A stretch of 62,338 bases of DNA from JAHEEL01 sp034660035 (GTDB taxonomy: Bacteria; Actinomycetota; Acidimicrobiia; Spongiisociales; UBA5794): contig JAYEIJ010000169.1 in NCBI GenBank assembly GCA_034660035.1, positions 1-62,338 of the forward strand, written 5' to 3'. The position numbers were made by a program, and so were the translations under genes. Below are positions 25,529-33,923 of the stretch, one piece after another. How positions within the stretch are numbered: position 1 is the stretch's first letter; every line of letters starts with the position of its first letter. The notes below the pieces were generated by a model. It made no database searches. It worked only from the letters and a program-made list of their open reading frames with translations, and was not told the origin of the DNA.

Positions 25529-27115
25529 ATGGACCCTATGGGAACGACGGCTACGCACAGAGGACCGGTCTTGATCGGCGGCGGAGAACTCGGGCGATGC
25601 CCCACGCGGATCCACCACAGCCGTTTCAACGACGCCGACCGCTCCACCGACGCGGTCGTCGAACACAGGATCGCCGAGGGTCACCGCTGGGAGGCGACCG
25701 TGGTGGCACGGATCCTCGGCGGATATCAGTCATGGGCAACCGTCTCGACCACTGCAGACCGATTCGACCGGACCGCTCCCGTCGTGATCGACCAAGAAAC
25801 ACGTGCAACGAAACGGGAAGAGATCACCGCCCTGCTGCTGCGGGCGGGCGTCCCCCTCATCTTCGGTGCGCGCATCTCGTCCCCTCGCTTGCGCTCCGTC
25901 GGGGTTCCCGATCTGCTCGTACGCCTGGACGACGGCTACGCACCCGTTGACATCAAGCACCACAAGGTGATCGGCCAAACTGGTATCCCGGCCCGATTGA
26001 CCTCCGTCGACCATCTCGAAGACCCCGGTGGGGCGCACCGATGGTTCCGCACCGGGCGACTCATCGACCTGTTCCAGATCGCTCACTACTGGCAGTTGCT
26101 CGACACCCTCGGTCACGCGAACCAGCGCCGTCTGGCCGGCGTCATCGGCTCCGAACCGTCGGTCACCTGCCTCTGGGTCGACCTGGAGAGCGGCATACCT
26201 TCGCTCCTCAGCCGCTATCAGGCTGCTCTCGACGAAGCGATCACCGTGGTCGAGGCGGGTCGCTACAACCCCGAAATACCGCTGGTTCCACCGGTCTGGC
26301 GGGGGGAGTGCCGGTCGTGTCCGTGGGCCGACTTCTGCCGCGCCGAACTCGAGAGTGTCGACCACGTCTCCCTGTTGCCCGCCATCGGTGCGAACGACAC
26401 AGAACAACTGCTCGCCGCCGGTGTAGCCACCACGGCCCGGGTTGCCGGTTTCATACCGGGAGCGATCGTGGGCGACATCGAGATCGCCGACGAGGCGATT
26501 CTCCAGGCCAGGGCACGCGGTGCCGGAGCGCTGCTTCACCGAGCCGGGGCCGATCTCGCCCTTCCGGATGCCGCCGTCGAGATCGACTTCGACATCGAGA
26601 CATACGGTGGTGTGCTCTACCTCGCCGGACTCCTGATCACCGATGAAAGCGATTCGAGATTCGAGCCGATCGCAGACTGGACCGGTACCCCGGACGGAGA
26701 ACGACAGGTCCTCGCCGACCTCTTCGCATTCCTCGACAACGTTGCTGCCTCGGGCAACGCCGTCGTTTACCACTGGACCGGGTACGAGCGGACCATCCTC
26801 AGTGCCGCCGCTCAGCGGCACGGGCTGTCACTGCGATCTGAGCGTTCTGTGGACGACTGGTTCGATCGCTACGCCTGCGATCTGTGGGCCTGGACGAAGC
26901 AACGATTCGTGTCACCCAACGGCTACTCCCTCAAGGTGATCGCACCGTTCTGCGGTTTCGCATGGCGCGACGATGATCCCGGTGGCGCGCAGTCCGAACT
27001 CTGGTACGCCGACGTGCTGCGAGGAGACGCCGGCCAGCGACGCCGGTTGCTCGAATACAACGAGGACGACGTTGCGGCCCAGCTCGCCATCCGCCGGTGG
27101 GTTCGGACGCGGTGA
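25529..27115 (+). CDS. TM0106-family RecB-like nuclease with RNase H-type domain
   Basis: About 528 residues. The N-terminal half is a RecB/Cas4-like PD-(D/E)XK fold: VPDLLVRLDDGYAPVDIKHHK gives the Asp and the D-x-K motif near residues 130-142. A Cys cluster CRSCPWADFC near 270 fits the iron-sulfur site of this group. The C-terminal half begins with EIDFDIETYGGVLYLAG, the first acidic motif of a DnaQ/RNase H-like exonuclease, and ends YNEDDVAAQLAIRRW. The role is unknown, probably DNA repair. A TTG at 25487, close behind trkH, is an alternative start; I chose the ATG at 25529. Confidence 0.82.
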   Translation: MDPMGTTATHRGPVLIGGGELGRCPTRIHHSRFNDADRSTDAVVEHRIAEGHRWEATVVARILGGYQSWATVSTTADRFDRTAPVVIDQETRATKREEITALLLRAGVPLIFGARISSPRLRSVGVPDLLVRLDDGYAPVDIKHHKVIGQTGIPARLTSVDHLEDPGGAHRWFRTGRLIDLFQIAHYWQLLDTLGHANQRRLAGVIGSEPSVTCLWVDLESGIPSLLSRYQAALDEAITVVEAGRYNPEIPLVPPVWRGECRSCPWADFCRAELESVDHVSLLPAIGANDTEQLLAAGVATTARVAGFIPGAIVGDIEIADEAILQARARGAGALLHRAGADLALPDAAVEIDFDIETYGGVLYLAGLLITDESDSRFEPIADWTGTPDGERQVLADLFAFLDNVAASGNAVVYHWTGYERTILSAAAQRHGLSLRSERSVDDWFDRYACDLWAWTKQRFVSPNGYSLKVIAPFCGFAWRDDDPGGAQSELWYADVLRGDAGQRRRLLEYNEDDVAAQLAIRRWVRTR

Positions 27116-27179
27116 TAGCACCGTCGGGCAGGACAATGACGAGCCCTCCCAGTCGACACGGTGTTGTCGAACCGATGAT

Positions 27180-28349
27180 TCAGCCCGGTTCCGCCTCTTC
27201 ACCGGACCCGGCGCCCTCGCGAACCCATACGAGGAGGAGGACCATGGCGAGAACGTCGGCCGCAACCGCCACGAGAGCCGGACCGGGGAGTCCGAAGGTC
27301 TGGAAGAGGGTTGGCCCGGTCGCGGCCCCGACTCCGCGGGCGAGACTCATGGCGACGACCATCCATGCCAGATACTGGGCCCGGGATGACGGTTGGAGTT
27401 CACTCGCGAGGGGGATCGACGACACGATGGTGAATTCGAATCCGAAGAGGGCGATCGCGAGGATCGCCAGACCGACCACGATCTCGTCGCGCGCCGGTAC
27501 CAGAAGGGCGAATCCGACTGCCGAGATCATGAGGCCGATGAGAACGGCGCGACGTTTCCCGATCCGGTCGGTGAAGCCGAACGTGGCGCCCTCGCCTGCC
27601 AGTTCGGCGGCCCCGATGAGGATCGCTGCACCACCGAGCGCCGCCAGAGAGAGCCCAAAGGAGTCCTCGAGCCATGCGCCGAATACGACGATGATCATCT
27701 CGGATGCGAGCGAGAACAGCCCGGCAACAGCGAGGAATGTCAGCCCTGATCGGCCGAACCGAACGCTCGCCCTCTGCGCCATCGCGTGGTGATGATCCGC
27801 GTCAACGAATCTCGGGACGAGCAACAACGCCGCCACCGTCAACACTCCGAAAGCCCAGAACGGTGTTGCCCAGTCGCCTTTGGAGATCAGCCATCCTGCT
27901 GCCGGGGCACCGACGAGGAGCGCTCCGGCCCATGTGAACTCAAACACCGCCAGGTATCGGGCCCGCCGTTCGTATGGAACCCTGTCGGCGATGTAGGCCT
28001 GTGACGACACGTCGTAGACCGGCTTCGCAAAGCCGAGCAGGGCGAATCCGATGAGCGCTCCGACATAGGTATTGGTGAGCACCGTGACGGCCGAACCGAC
28101 GATGAACAACAGCACGCCGGTGACGATCAGACGGCGTCGGAGCTCTCCCCGCCCGACCACCCTCGTGATACCCGGAGTGGCGAGCCCGGCAATGTGCCGG
28201 ACGCTGACGAGATACCCCGCTTGCTCGAGTGGAACACCAAGACCGCGAGCGATAACCGGGAGAAAGGGATACACGAATCTGTACGCCGTGTTCATGACGA
28301 GCCGCTCGGCCGTCAGGAAGCCGAGTGAGGAACGTACGGACCGCGTCAT
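27180..28349 (-). CDS. MFS transporter
   Basis: A 389-residue major facilitator with about twelve hydrophobic segments. It carries the loop 2-3 region (GVPLEQAGYLVSVRHIAGLATPGITRVVGRGELRRRL) and the equivalent loop in the second half (FTDRIGKRRAVLIG). It looks like a drug/metabolite efflux type; the substrate is unknown. It is divergent from the Crp/Fnr-type regulator at 28438, which might control it. Confidence 0.85.
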   Translation of the reverse strand: MTRSVRSSLGFLTAERLVMNTAYRFVYPFLPVIARGLGVPLEQAGYLVSVRHIAGLATPGITRVVGRGELRRRLIVTGVLLFIVGSAVTVLTNTYVGALIGFALLGFAKPVYDVSSQAYIADRVPYERRARYLAVFEFTWAGALLVGAPAAGWLISKGDWATPFWAFGVLTVAALLLVPRFVDADHHHAMAQRASVRFGRSGLTFLAVAGLFSLASEMIIVVFGAWLEDSFGLSLAALGGAAILIGAAELAGEGATFGFTDRIGKRRAVLIGLMISAVGFALLVPARDEIVVGLAILAIALFGFEFTIVSSIPLASELQPSSRAQYLAWMVVAMSLARGVGAATGPTLFQTFGLPGPALVAVAADVLAMVLLLVWVREGAGSGEEAEPG

Positions 28350-28437
28350 CCGATGAGCCTAGGAGTAGTCGTGGAGCGGACTCGCGAAGGCGACAGCATT
28401 CGAGAATAGGGACACCACATCGAGCGTTGCTGTGACC

Positions 28438-29115
28438 ATGGATTCTGCAGAGGAACAACATCTCGCCTGGCTCGCCCGCTCGTTCGGACGCACCGACTAC
28501 CTCCCGCTCACGCCCGACGACCTCAATGCCCTTTCGGGCGCGGGGAGCTATGTCGAGAAGTACCCGGGGACCCACCTGATCAAGGAGGGCGAGGACTCCG
28601 TAGCGGCGTTCGTGATCCGCAGGGGAGATGTCGAGCTGTTCAGAAACAGCAAGAGCGGCAGGCTCGTGGTCGGACGCGTCGGACCGGGAGCCGTCATCGG
28701 TGATATCGCGATGCTGCGAGCCCAGCCCTACATCTCGAGCGCCCGGGCCGTAACGCCGGTGGAAGCCTTCAGGATCGATCGTTCGAAGCTCTTGCCGGTC
28801 CTCATCGAGCATCCAACGATCGCGATGCGGTGGCTCGTCGCCGGGTTGAACCAACTCGAAGCGACCCAGCGCCGCGTGCTCCGGTTGATGCGGGGCACGG
28901 TGAAGGAGCAGGTCGCTGAGATGGTTCTCGACGATTCCGACCGATACGGTGAACTCCATCTGTCGCAGGCAAGCCTCGCCGGACTGCTCGGTGCCAGCCG
29001 CCAGTCCGTCAATGAAGCCCTCTCCGAACTGCGAGACGAGGGAGCAGTCGAGACGGGGTACCGCGTCATCACCCTCGGCGATCGCGAAGCGCTTGCTGCG
29101 GCGGCCGGGCGCTGA
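28438..29115 (+). CDS. Crp/Fnr-family transcriptional regulator
   Basis: A 225-residue regulator. The cyclic-nucleotide-binding-type beta barrel spans about 25-140 (KYPGTHLIKEGEDSVAAFVIRRGDVELF, then GPGAVIGDIAMLRAQPY). The dimer helix follows, then a Crp-type winged HTH at about 178-210 (LSQASLAGLLGASRQSVNEALSELRDEGAV). No Cys cluster is seen, so it is not an oxygen-sensing Fnr. Whether it binds cAMP is unclear. A GTG six bases upstream (28432) is an alternative start. It overlaps the 3' end of the opposite-strand membrane gene. Confidence 0.87.
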   Translation: MDSAEEQHLAWLARSFGRTDYLPLTPDDLNALSGAGSYVEKYPGTHLIKEGEDSVAAFVIRRGDVELFRNSKSGRLVVGRVGPGAVIGDIAMLRAQPYISSARAVTPVEAFRIDRSKLLPVLIEHPTIAMRWLVAGLNQLEATQRRVLRLMRGTVKEQVAEMVLDDSDRYGELHLSQASLAGLLGASRQSVNEALSELRDEGAVETGYRVITLGDREALAAAAGR

Positions 29116-29494
29116 TCGATCGGTGCGCCCGCCACAATCCGAACCCGATCCCACCGATGGCTCCGACCGCTGTGAATACGACCGCCTCGACGACCGGGCC
29201 CGGGAACATCTCGAACGCGGGACCGTTCATCGCCCCGATGGCGAGGAGCAGCATCGCAGTGACGAGTGAGAGGGCGCCGGCGATTGCCCCGGCCCTCACC
29301 ACCACTGCCATGTCGGCGGTGGCCCCGTCGTCCAACGCCACAAGCGCGGGTGGTGCCGCGGCGATCAGGAACGGAGCCAGGTGAAAAGTCGTCCCCGGCC
29401 GAAGGATGGCGACTGCCACCCACAAGACGGCGAGAAGGGCACCCCACATGAGGGGGCGGCGAGTATCGGTACGGACAACAGGATGGGTGGTCAT
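29069..29494 (-). CDS. Hypothetical membrane protein, four helices
   Basis: A 141-residue protein with four hydrophobic stretches: WGALLAVLWVAVAIL, LAPFLIAAAPPALVAL, AIAGALSLVTAMLLLAIGA and VVEAVVFTAVGAIGGIGFGLW. The C-terminus is basic and overlaps the Crp/Fnr gene on the other strand by 47 bp. No family is recognised. An ATG 33 bp upstream (29527) is also possible. Confidence 0.6.
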   Translation of the reverse strand: MTTHPVVRTDTRRPLMWGALLAVLWVAVAILRPGTTFHLAPFLIAAAPPALVALDDGATADMAVVVRAGAIAGALSLVTAMLLLAIGAMNGPAFEMFPGPVVEAVVFTAVGAIGGIGFGLWRAHRSISARPPQQALRDRRG

Positions 29495-29567
29495 CTCGAT
29501 GTCAACCGTGGCCGGACGGAGATTCATCCCATGACGGTCGGGAATCCGACCATTGGCGAAGAGTGAA

Positions 29568-30712
29568 TCACGAACCGTAGAGACGGACTTCGACCATGGC
29601 GGTCACCACACCATCGTTGACAAAGAGCCACATCGGACAGGCGTCGCCCCCCGTTGTGCACCCATGAATCCGCCATTCGTCGAAGGATCGAATGCCGGCG
29701 GCCTCCTCGCCCATCCTGAGGTGGTGAACGACGGTTCCATCCGCGACCTCAATCGATCGGAGACTCGGATTGTCATTGCGAACCGCCGGATGGCCTTCAT
29801 CAGGGATCACCAGGCATGCCAGGTCGAACTGGACCTCCGTTGTCGTGGCGTCCACGACGAATCCGAACCAAGCACCATCGGGAAGGATCGTTGTTCCGGG
29901 GCTGCAACCCGAGCCATAGAGGCTGCGGTCCGATGACATCGGAAACGGATACTCCCAGGGTTCCATGGGCGAAAACCACCAGACCGCCTCGATGCCACCC
30001 ATGGTCGTCGTTGTGGGCAGAGAGTCTCCCCAGAATGTCAGCACGTCAGATTCGCTGTACACGGTCTCGCAGGGGATGCCGTTGAGATCGGCGTCCATGC
30101 GATCCGGGGATCCCTCGCTGATCCAGTAGGCGACCGCCTCGGCGTAGCTATACCGGGCTGCCACGAGATCCCGACAGTACCAACCCGACGGAAGATCCTC
30201 GACACCGGCCCGGGTCGTCGCCGGTGCAGCAGTCGTCGTGGATTCCGGCGCTGCAGTCGTCGTGGATTCCGGCGGTGCTGTGGTCGAGGGCGCAGACGTA
30301 GTCGCCGACTCTGTTGTGGTCGTCTCTGCGACCGTCACCGCCGAGACGTCCAGAGTGCTCGCCGGAGCCGTAGTCGAAGNNNNNNNNNNNNNNNNNNNNN
30401 NNNNNNNNNNNNNNNNNNNNNNNNNNNNNNNNNNNNNNNNNNNNNNNNNNNNNNNNNNNNNNNNNNNNNNNNNNNNNNNGCAGTCGTCGTGGATTCCGGC
30501 GGTGCTGTGGTCGAGGGCGCAGACGTAGTCGCCGACTCTGTTGTGGTCGTCTCTGCGACCGTCACCGCCGAGACGTCCAGAGTGCTCGCCGGAGCCGTAG
30601 TCGAAGCCGGCTGGCCGCCGGGTTGAGCATCGGGAGGGTCGGCGTTGGTACCGCCGCACCCGGCGATTGCCACCACGAGAAGGGCCACCGAAGCCAACAC
30701 TCGAACGCTCAT
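29568..30712 (-). CDS. Excalibur-like secreted lipoprotein, split by an assembly gap
   Basis: A lipoprotein signal (VRVLASVALLVVAIAGC) starts at the ATG at 30712. A Thr/Ala/Glu/Ser-rich linker follows, then a domain with SGWYCRDLVAARYSYAEAVAYW and RMDADLNGIPCE, which resembles the Excalibur calcium-binding motif (DxDxDGxxCE). The last 150 residues form a beta-rich domain with three Cys. As given, the two halves are in different frames. Removing the 100 N and one of the two identical 127-bp flanks leaves 918 bp, exactly 306 codons, with a continuous frame. The true product is therefore probably 305 residues. Role unknown, cell surface. Confidence 0.75.
30253..30606. other. Assembly gap with duplicated 127-bp flanks
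   Basis: The 100 N at 30380-30479 are flanked by identical 127-bp sequences (30253-30379 and 30480-30606). Collapsing them repairs the reading frame of the lipoprotein gene. This is the pattern left when two contigs overlapping by one k-mer (127 is a common maximum k) are scaffolded with a fixed 100-N spacer. Confidence 0.85.
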
Positions 30713-30806
30713 GATCGAACCTCCAGCCTCAATCATGCTCCTGTGGCGATCGGCTATCAATAGGGAATCTGCTCGGCCGACGCCGGCGGAATTGACATCT
30801 CGCGTT

Positions 30807-31301
30807 TCAGCGGGCTGACGCGAATCGCACACTCGCAGCCACCGCTTCCATAGCGTCGTCGAACCGACCGACCCAGACCTTGCCGTGGGCCGGCGTCTGC
30901 TTCGGCTCGAGGTGGTGAACGAGGTGATGGCCGAGTTCGTGGGCGATGGTTCGCAGCATCGTTGTCTGACCGAGACGAATCTGTCCGTGCTCGGGGATCG
31001 AGCGCCGCCGGCGAGTCTCCCAGGCGGCGACGCGTTCCTCGCTGTTGGTTTCGACGATCACAGAGCGCGGCGGCCAGCACTCGCCGGTGTCGGGTCGGCG
31101 GCGCCGGTTGAAGGCCAGGTCGGGCATGGGCACGCCGAACCGCCCCGTGACCGACCGCACGAGTGCCTCGGCCTCTCTTCGCTCGACGGAGTAACGGTCG
31201 CCGAATCCGGTGATGAGGTCGTAGTCGCGGCTGAACGCCCGCACACGGTGCTCGTGGCGAGGTACCCGGTCGGACGACTCGGTGGCCTGAAATTGTCTCA
31301 T
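30807..31301 (-). CDS. SprT-like zinc metallopeptidase
   Basis: A 164-residue protein with a zinc-binding HELGHH motif (residues 121-126) and a downstream HGKVW segment whose His139 is a likely third ligand, as in SprT/Spartan-like proteins. The N-terminal part is basic and includes DYDLITGFGDRYSVERREAEALVRSV, typical of a helical cap. There is no signal peptide, so it is cytoplasmic. The family acts on DNA-bound proteins in eukaryotes; the bacterial role is unclear. It lies 42 bp downstream of rmuC on the same strand, which fits a DNA-maintenance context. Confidence 0.75.
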   Translation of the reverse strand: MRQFQATESSDRVPRHEHRVRAFSRDYDLITGFGDRYSVERREAEALVRSVTGRFGVPMPDLAFNRRRRPDTGECWPPRSVIVETNSEERVAAWETRRRRSIPEHGQIRLGQTTMLRTIAHELGHHLVHHLEPKQTPAHGKVWVGRFDDAMEAVAASVRFASAR

Positions 31302-31343
31302 GAGATCTGCTCTTGTTCTGCCGTCATTCTGTGGGCTGGTGTT

Positions 31344-32492
31344 CTAGGGGGCGTCTGATTCTGGGTTCAGGGCTGGGGGATCGTCTGGGGCCTGCAGCAC
31401 TTCGGTGTCGGCCTCACCAAGGTCTAGCTCGTGGATCCTGGTTCCGCGCGTCTGAACCTTCCCGGCGGAGATCTCGATCTGGTCGACGTCGCGGTTCGCC
31501 TGGCCGAAGTGCTTCCGGAGGCTCTCGACACGCTCGGAGAGCCGTCCTACGTCCGTCAGCATCGTGCCGACCTCGGTCTGGATGACCCCCGCCTGCTTGC
31601 GCATCTCGACGTCGCGCAGAACCGCCCGCACTGTGGTCAGCGTCGCCATCATCGTGGTCGGCGACACGATGTAGACCCGTGCCTTGTAGCTGGCGTCGAT
31701 AATCGCCGGATGGTTGGCGTGTAGCTCGGCGTAGACCGCTTCGGACGGCAGGAACATCATCGCGGAATCGGCCGTCTCTCCCTCGACGATGTACCGATCC
31801 GAGATGTCACGAATGTGCTTCTTCACGTCTTCCCCGAGTTGCTTGGCGAAGGCCGCCCGACCCGCATCGTCCTCGGCGTTCAGCATGCTCCGGTAGGCGG
31901 TCAGTGGGAACTTCGCGTCGACGACCACAGAGCCCGGGGGGTTCGGGAGTTTGATCAGGCAGTCGGCTCGCTTCCCGTTCGACAGCACGCTCTGGAACTC
32001 ATACGCCGAATTGGGGAGTGCATCTTCAACGATCGCCTCGAGTTGAACTTCTCCGAAGGCGCCACGGGCCTGCTTGTCGTCGAGGATGTGTTGGAGGCCG
32101 ACGACCTCGGTGGAGAGCTTCGTGATGTTCTGCTGGGCCTGATCGATCACGGTGAGCCGCTCGGTCAGCTTGGTGACCGACTCGGCCGTCTCTTTCGATG
32201 ACTTCTGAAGGCTCTCCCCCATGCGATCCTGCACCGCCTCGAGCCGTTCGTTCATGGACTTCGTCAGTCGCTCCGACGACTCCTGAACGGCCTTCGCTGT
32301 CGCGGCCGCAGAAGCCGCTTGCTGGTTGGCGAGCGATGTCAGCTGTCCGGTCAGCGCCTGCTGGGATGCAGCGAGTTGTTCAGCGCGCCGGTCGGCTTCC
32401 TCGCTTCCCCCTTCGCCGCCACGCATCACCGCCCAAGCGACGATCGCCGCCCCGATGAGGATGGCTGCTGCCAGAACGATCAGTGCGATTTC
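31344..32492 (-). CDS. rmuC: DNA recombination protein RmuC
   Basis: A 382-residue protein. It has an N-terminal membrane anchor (VEIALIVLAAAILIGAAIVAWAV), a long coiled coil (about 30-125), then the RmuC nuclease-like core (GKRADCLIKLPNPPGSVVVDAKFPLTAYRSML and GETADSAMMFLPSEAVYAELH, then RVYIVSPTTMMATLTTVRAV). The family limits DNA inversions and belongs to the PD-(D/E)XK superfamily. I chose the GTG at 32492 because it follows a GGGAAGAGAGAGG purine tract and puts the anchor at the N-terminus. Confidence 0.9.
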   Translation of the reverse strand, partial: EIALIVLAAAILIGAAIVAWAVMRGGEGGSEEADRRAEQLAASQQALTGQLTSLANQQAASAAATAKAVQESSERLTKSMNERLEAVQDRMGESLQKSSKETAESVTKLTERLTVIDQAQQNITKLSTEVVGLQHILDDKQARGAFGEVQLEAIVEDALPNSAYEFQSVLSNGKRADCLIKLPNPPGSVVVDAKFPLTAYRSMLNAEDDAGRAAFAKQLGEDVKKHIRDISDRYIVEGETADSAMMFLPSEAVYAELHANHPAIIDASYKARVYIVSPTTMMATLTTVRAVLRDVEMRKQAGVIQTEVGTMLTDVGRLSERVESLRKHFGQANRDVDQIEISAGKVQTRGTRIHELDLGEADTEVLQAPDDPPALNPESDAP

Positions 32493-32600
32493 CACTGCGA
32501 GTGCCTCTCTCTTCCCTACTTCGATTCTGTTCCTCAGCGTAGAGACGCGCTGTGACACATTCTGGTTCTTCTTCGGATCGAGCGACCGGAGCCATGGCCC

Positions 32601-33272
32601 TCAGTACCAGATGACCTCACCGAAGCCGGGAAGCGGCATCTCACTCGGAATGGTCCGGGCCTCGCCGGCGGCGTAGCGAGCTGCCGTCCACGCACCGGCC
32701 GTGGCATCCAGGATGTCGTCGGGCGGAACCACACCGACGGCGTCGGGGAGACGGTCCGGGAGCGAGAGGCCGACACCGGACAGCAGACGCCGACGCTCGG
32801 TATGGCCGTTCCAGGTCCGTTTCGAGAACCCAAGCGGGCGCCCCGCGAGTGCTCGGAACGTGACCTCGGGGTGGATCTCGATCAAGCGTTCGTCCGAGCG
32901 AGCAACAGCGTCCGTCTCGAGGATGCGGTCGCGGAGCGCGTAGCTCTGTGCCGTCACTCCAATGCCGTAGCGTTTCCGAGAGAGTCTGAGCGCCTCGTTG
33001 TAGGTACGGGCCTCAAGCACGTCACGCGGTGGCGTCGGAAACACGCTTGATCCGCGGACGCCGATGAAGCGTCGTGCGGCAGCATCTGCGACGCGCGGTG
33101 GGGCGACCGGGAGACCGATCGGGATGTCAACGGCGATGATCTCGGCGTCGGCTTCTGATGAGGCGAGATCGGCCATGCTGTCGTACGCGTCGATCGATGC
33201 GATCCACCCGTCAATGGTGACAACGGCGATCCAGCCCTTCTTCCAAACGTCCGCTCCAACAACTCGGGCCAT
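32601..33272 (-). CDS. DUF429 family protein
   Basis: A 223-residue protein with the DUF429 layout. MARVVGADVWKKGWIAVV is at the start. The conserved AVDIPIGLP motif is near residue 70. RGSSVFPTPPRDVLEA and SYALRDRILETDAV lie in the middle, and IHPEVTFRALAG near 135. The fold is thought to be RNase H-like, but the function is not established. It stands between rmuC and the rbsD-like gene on the same strand. Confidence 0.8.
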   Translation of the reverse strand: MARVVGADVWKKGWIAVVTIDGWIASIDAYDSMADLASSEADAEIIAVDIPIGLPVAPPRVADAAARRFIGVRGSSVFPTPPRDVLEARTYNEALRLSRKRYGIGVTAQSYALRDRILETDAVARSDERLIEIHPEVTFRALAGRPLGFSKRTWNGHTERRRLLSGVGLSLPDRLPDAVGVVPPDDILDATAGAWTAARYAAGEARTIPSEMPLPGFGEVIWY

Positions 33273-33338
33273 GCTCTCCTCCAGGCAGGAGCGTACCGTG
33301 CTGTCTCGGGACGCGATTCACGTCAACTACCACCACGT

Positions 33339-33383
33339 CGTTTGTGCTTACGTTCACAACTATTGTGAACGTAAGCACAAACG
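33339..33383. terminator. 21-bp perfect inverted repeat, likely terminator of the rbsD-like gene
   Basis: Two 21-nt arms (33339-33359 and 33363-33383) are perfect reverse complements around a 3-nt CTA loop; the arms read CGTTTGTGCTTACG then TTCACAA. It lies 14 bp past the 3' end of the rbsD-like gene and about 67 bp before the DUF429 start. A terminator is the simplest reading, although there is no U-tract. A long operator or cruciform is possible. Confidence 0.6.
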
Positions 33384-33397
33384 ATGGGAGAGGGACT

Positions 33398-33844
33398 TCA
33401 GGCGGGTGGCTCGCCGTGGAGTTCCGTGTAGAGGTCGATCGCCTCTTCGAGGTAGTTGACGCCGCAGACGAGGGCCACCGACGCGTACGCCGAGCACTCC
33501 CCCGTCTTCACGTAGGCGTAGGCCCGACCGGCCATGTCGTCCATCAGCTCCTGGTGGGGCTTCTCGTCCGGCTCGACGGGGAGGGCCTCCATCGTTGCTG
33601 CGTAGACATCCGGGTTCCACTCCCGGAACTCTGTCGCCACCGTGGCCGCCTCGATGACCAGCTCTTCGCGGACGGATCGCACGACATCCACGATGCTCGG
33701 GACACCACAGGTGAGACCGAGGTCGATCCGTCGGGCTCCCTTCGGGACCCGGAGTCCGGCGTCGGTGAGCACGATGATGTCACCGTGGCCGGCCGATGCA
33801 ATGAGATCGAGGAGTTCGGGGTGGAGGATGCCACGCTTCTTCAT
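33398..33844 (-). CDS. RbsD/FucU-type sugar mutarotase
   Basis: A 148-residue protein starting MKKRGILHPELLDLIASAGHGDIIVLTDAGLRVP, the RbsD signature, with catalytic His20 and Asp28. RbsD interconverts pyranose and furanose forms of ribose; FucU exchanges anomers of fucose. The C-terminus (ECSAYASVALVCGVNYLEEAIDLY) is somewhat longer than usual. The ATG at 33844 matches the family N-terminus; ten more codons are possible (33874). It is divergent from the SorC regulator and shares an operator region with it, so it belongs to the downstream sugar regulon. Since 5-deoxy sugars cannot form pyranoses, its presence says something about the substrate. Confidence 0.85.
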   Translation of the reverse strand: MKKRGILHPELLDLIASAGHGDIIVLTDAGLRVPKGARRIDLGLTCGVPSIVDVVRSVREELVIEAATVATEFREWNPDVYAATMEALPVEPDEKPHQELMDDMAGRAYAYVKTGECSAYASVALVCGVNYLEEAIDLYTELHGEPPA

Positions 33845-33869
33845 GTCTTCGCCCTGACGCTCGAGGATG

Positions 33870-33901
33870 TGCACGAATGTTCCCTATTGGACATTTGTGC
33901 G
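33870..33901. promoter_or_regulatory. Paired degenerate TGCAC-N4-GTGCA sites at the regulator's own promoter
   Basis: TGCAC-GAAT-GTTCC (33870-33883) and TGGAC-ATTT-GTGCG (33888-33901), centres 18 bp apart. They lie between the divergent rbsD-like and SorC genes. Each is an imperfect match to the perfect dyads found upstream of the two catabolic operons. The weaker fit would suit autoregulation. Confidence 0.55.
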
Positions 33902-33923
33902 TTCATCGATGATACTCCGGCCC

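Noticed and set aside
30253..30606. A 127-bp tandem duplication in the lipoprotein gene
   Set aside because: The copies are exact, flank a 100-N spacer and are out of frame with each other; a scaffolding overlap explains this better than biology.
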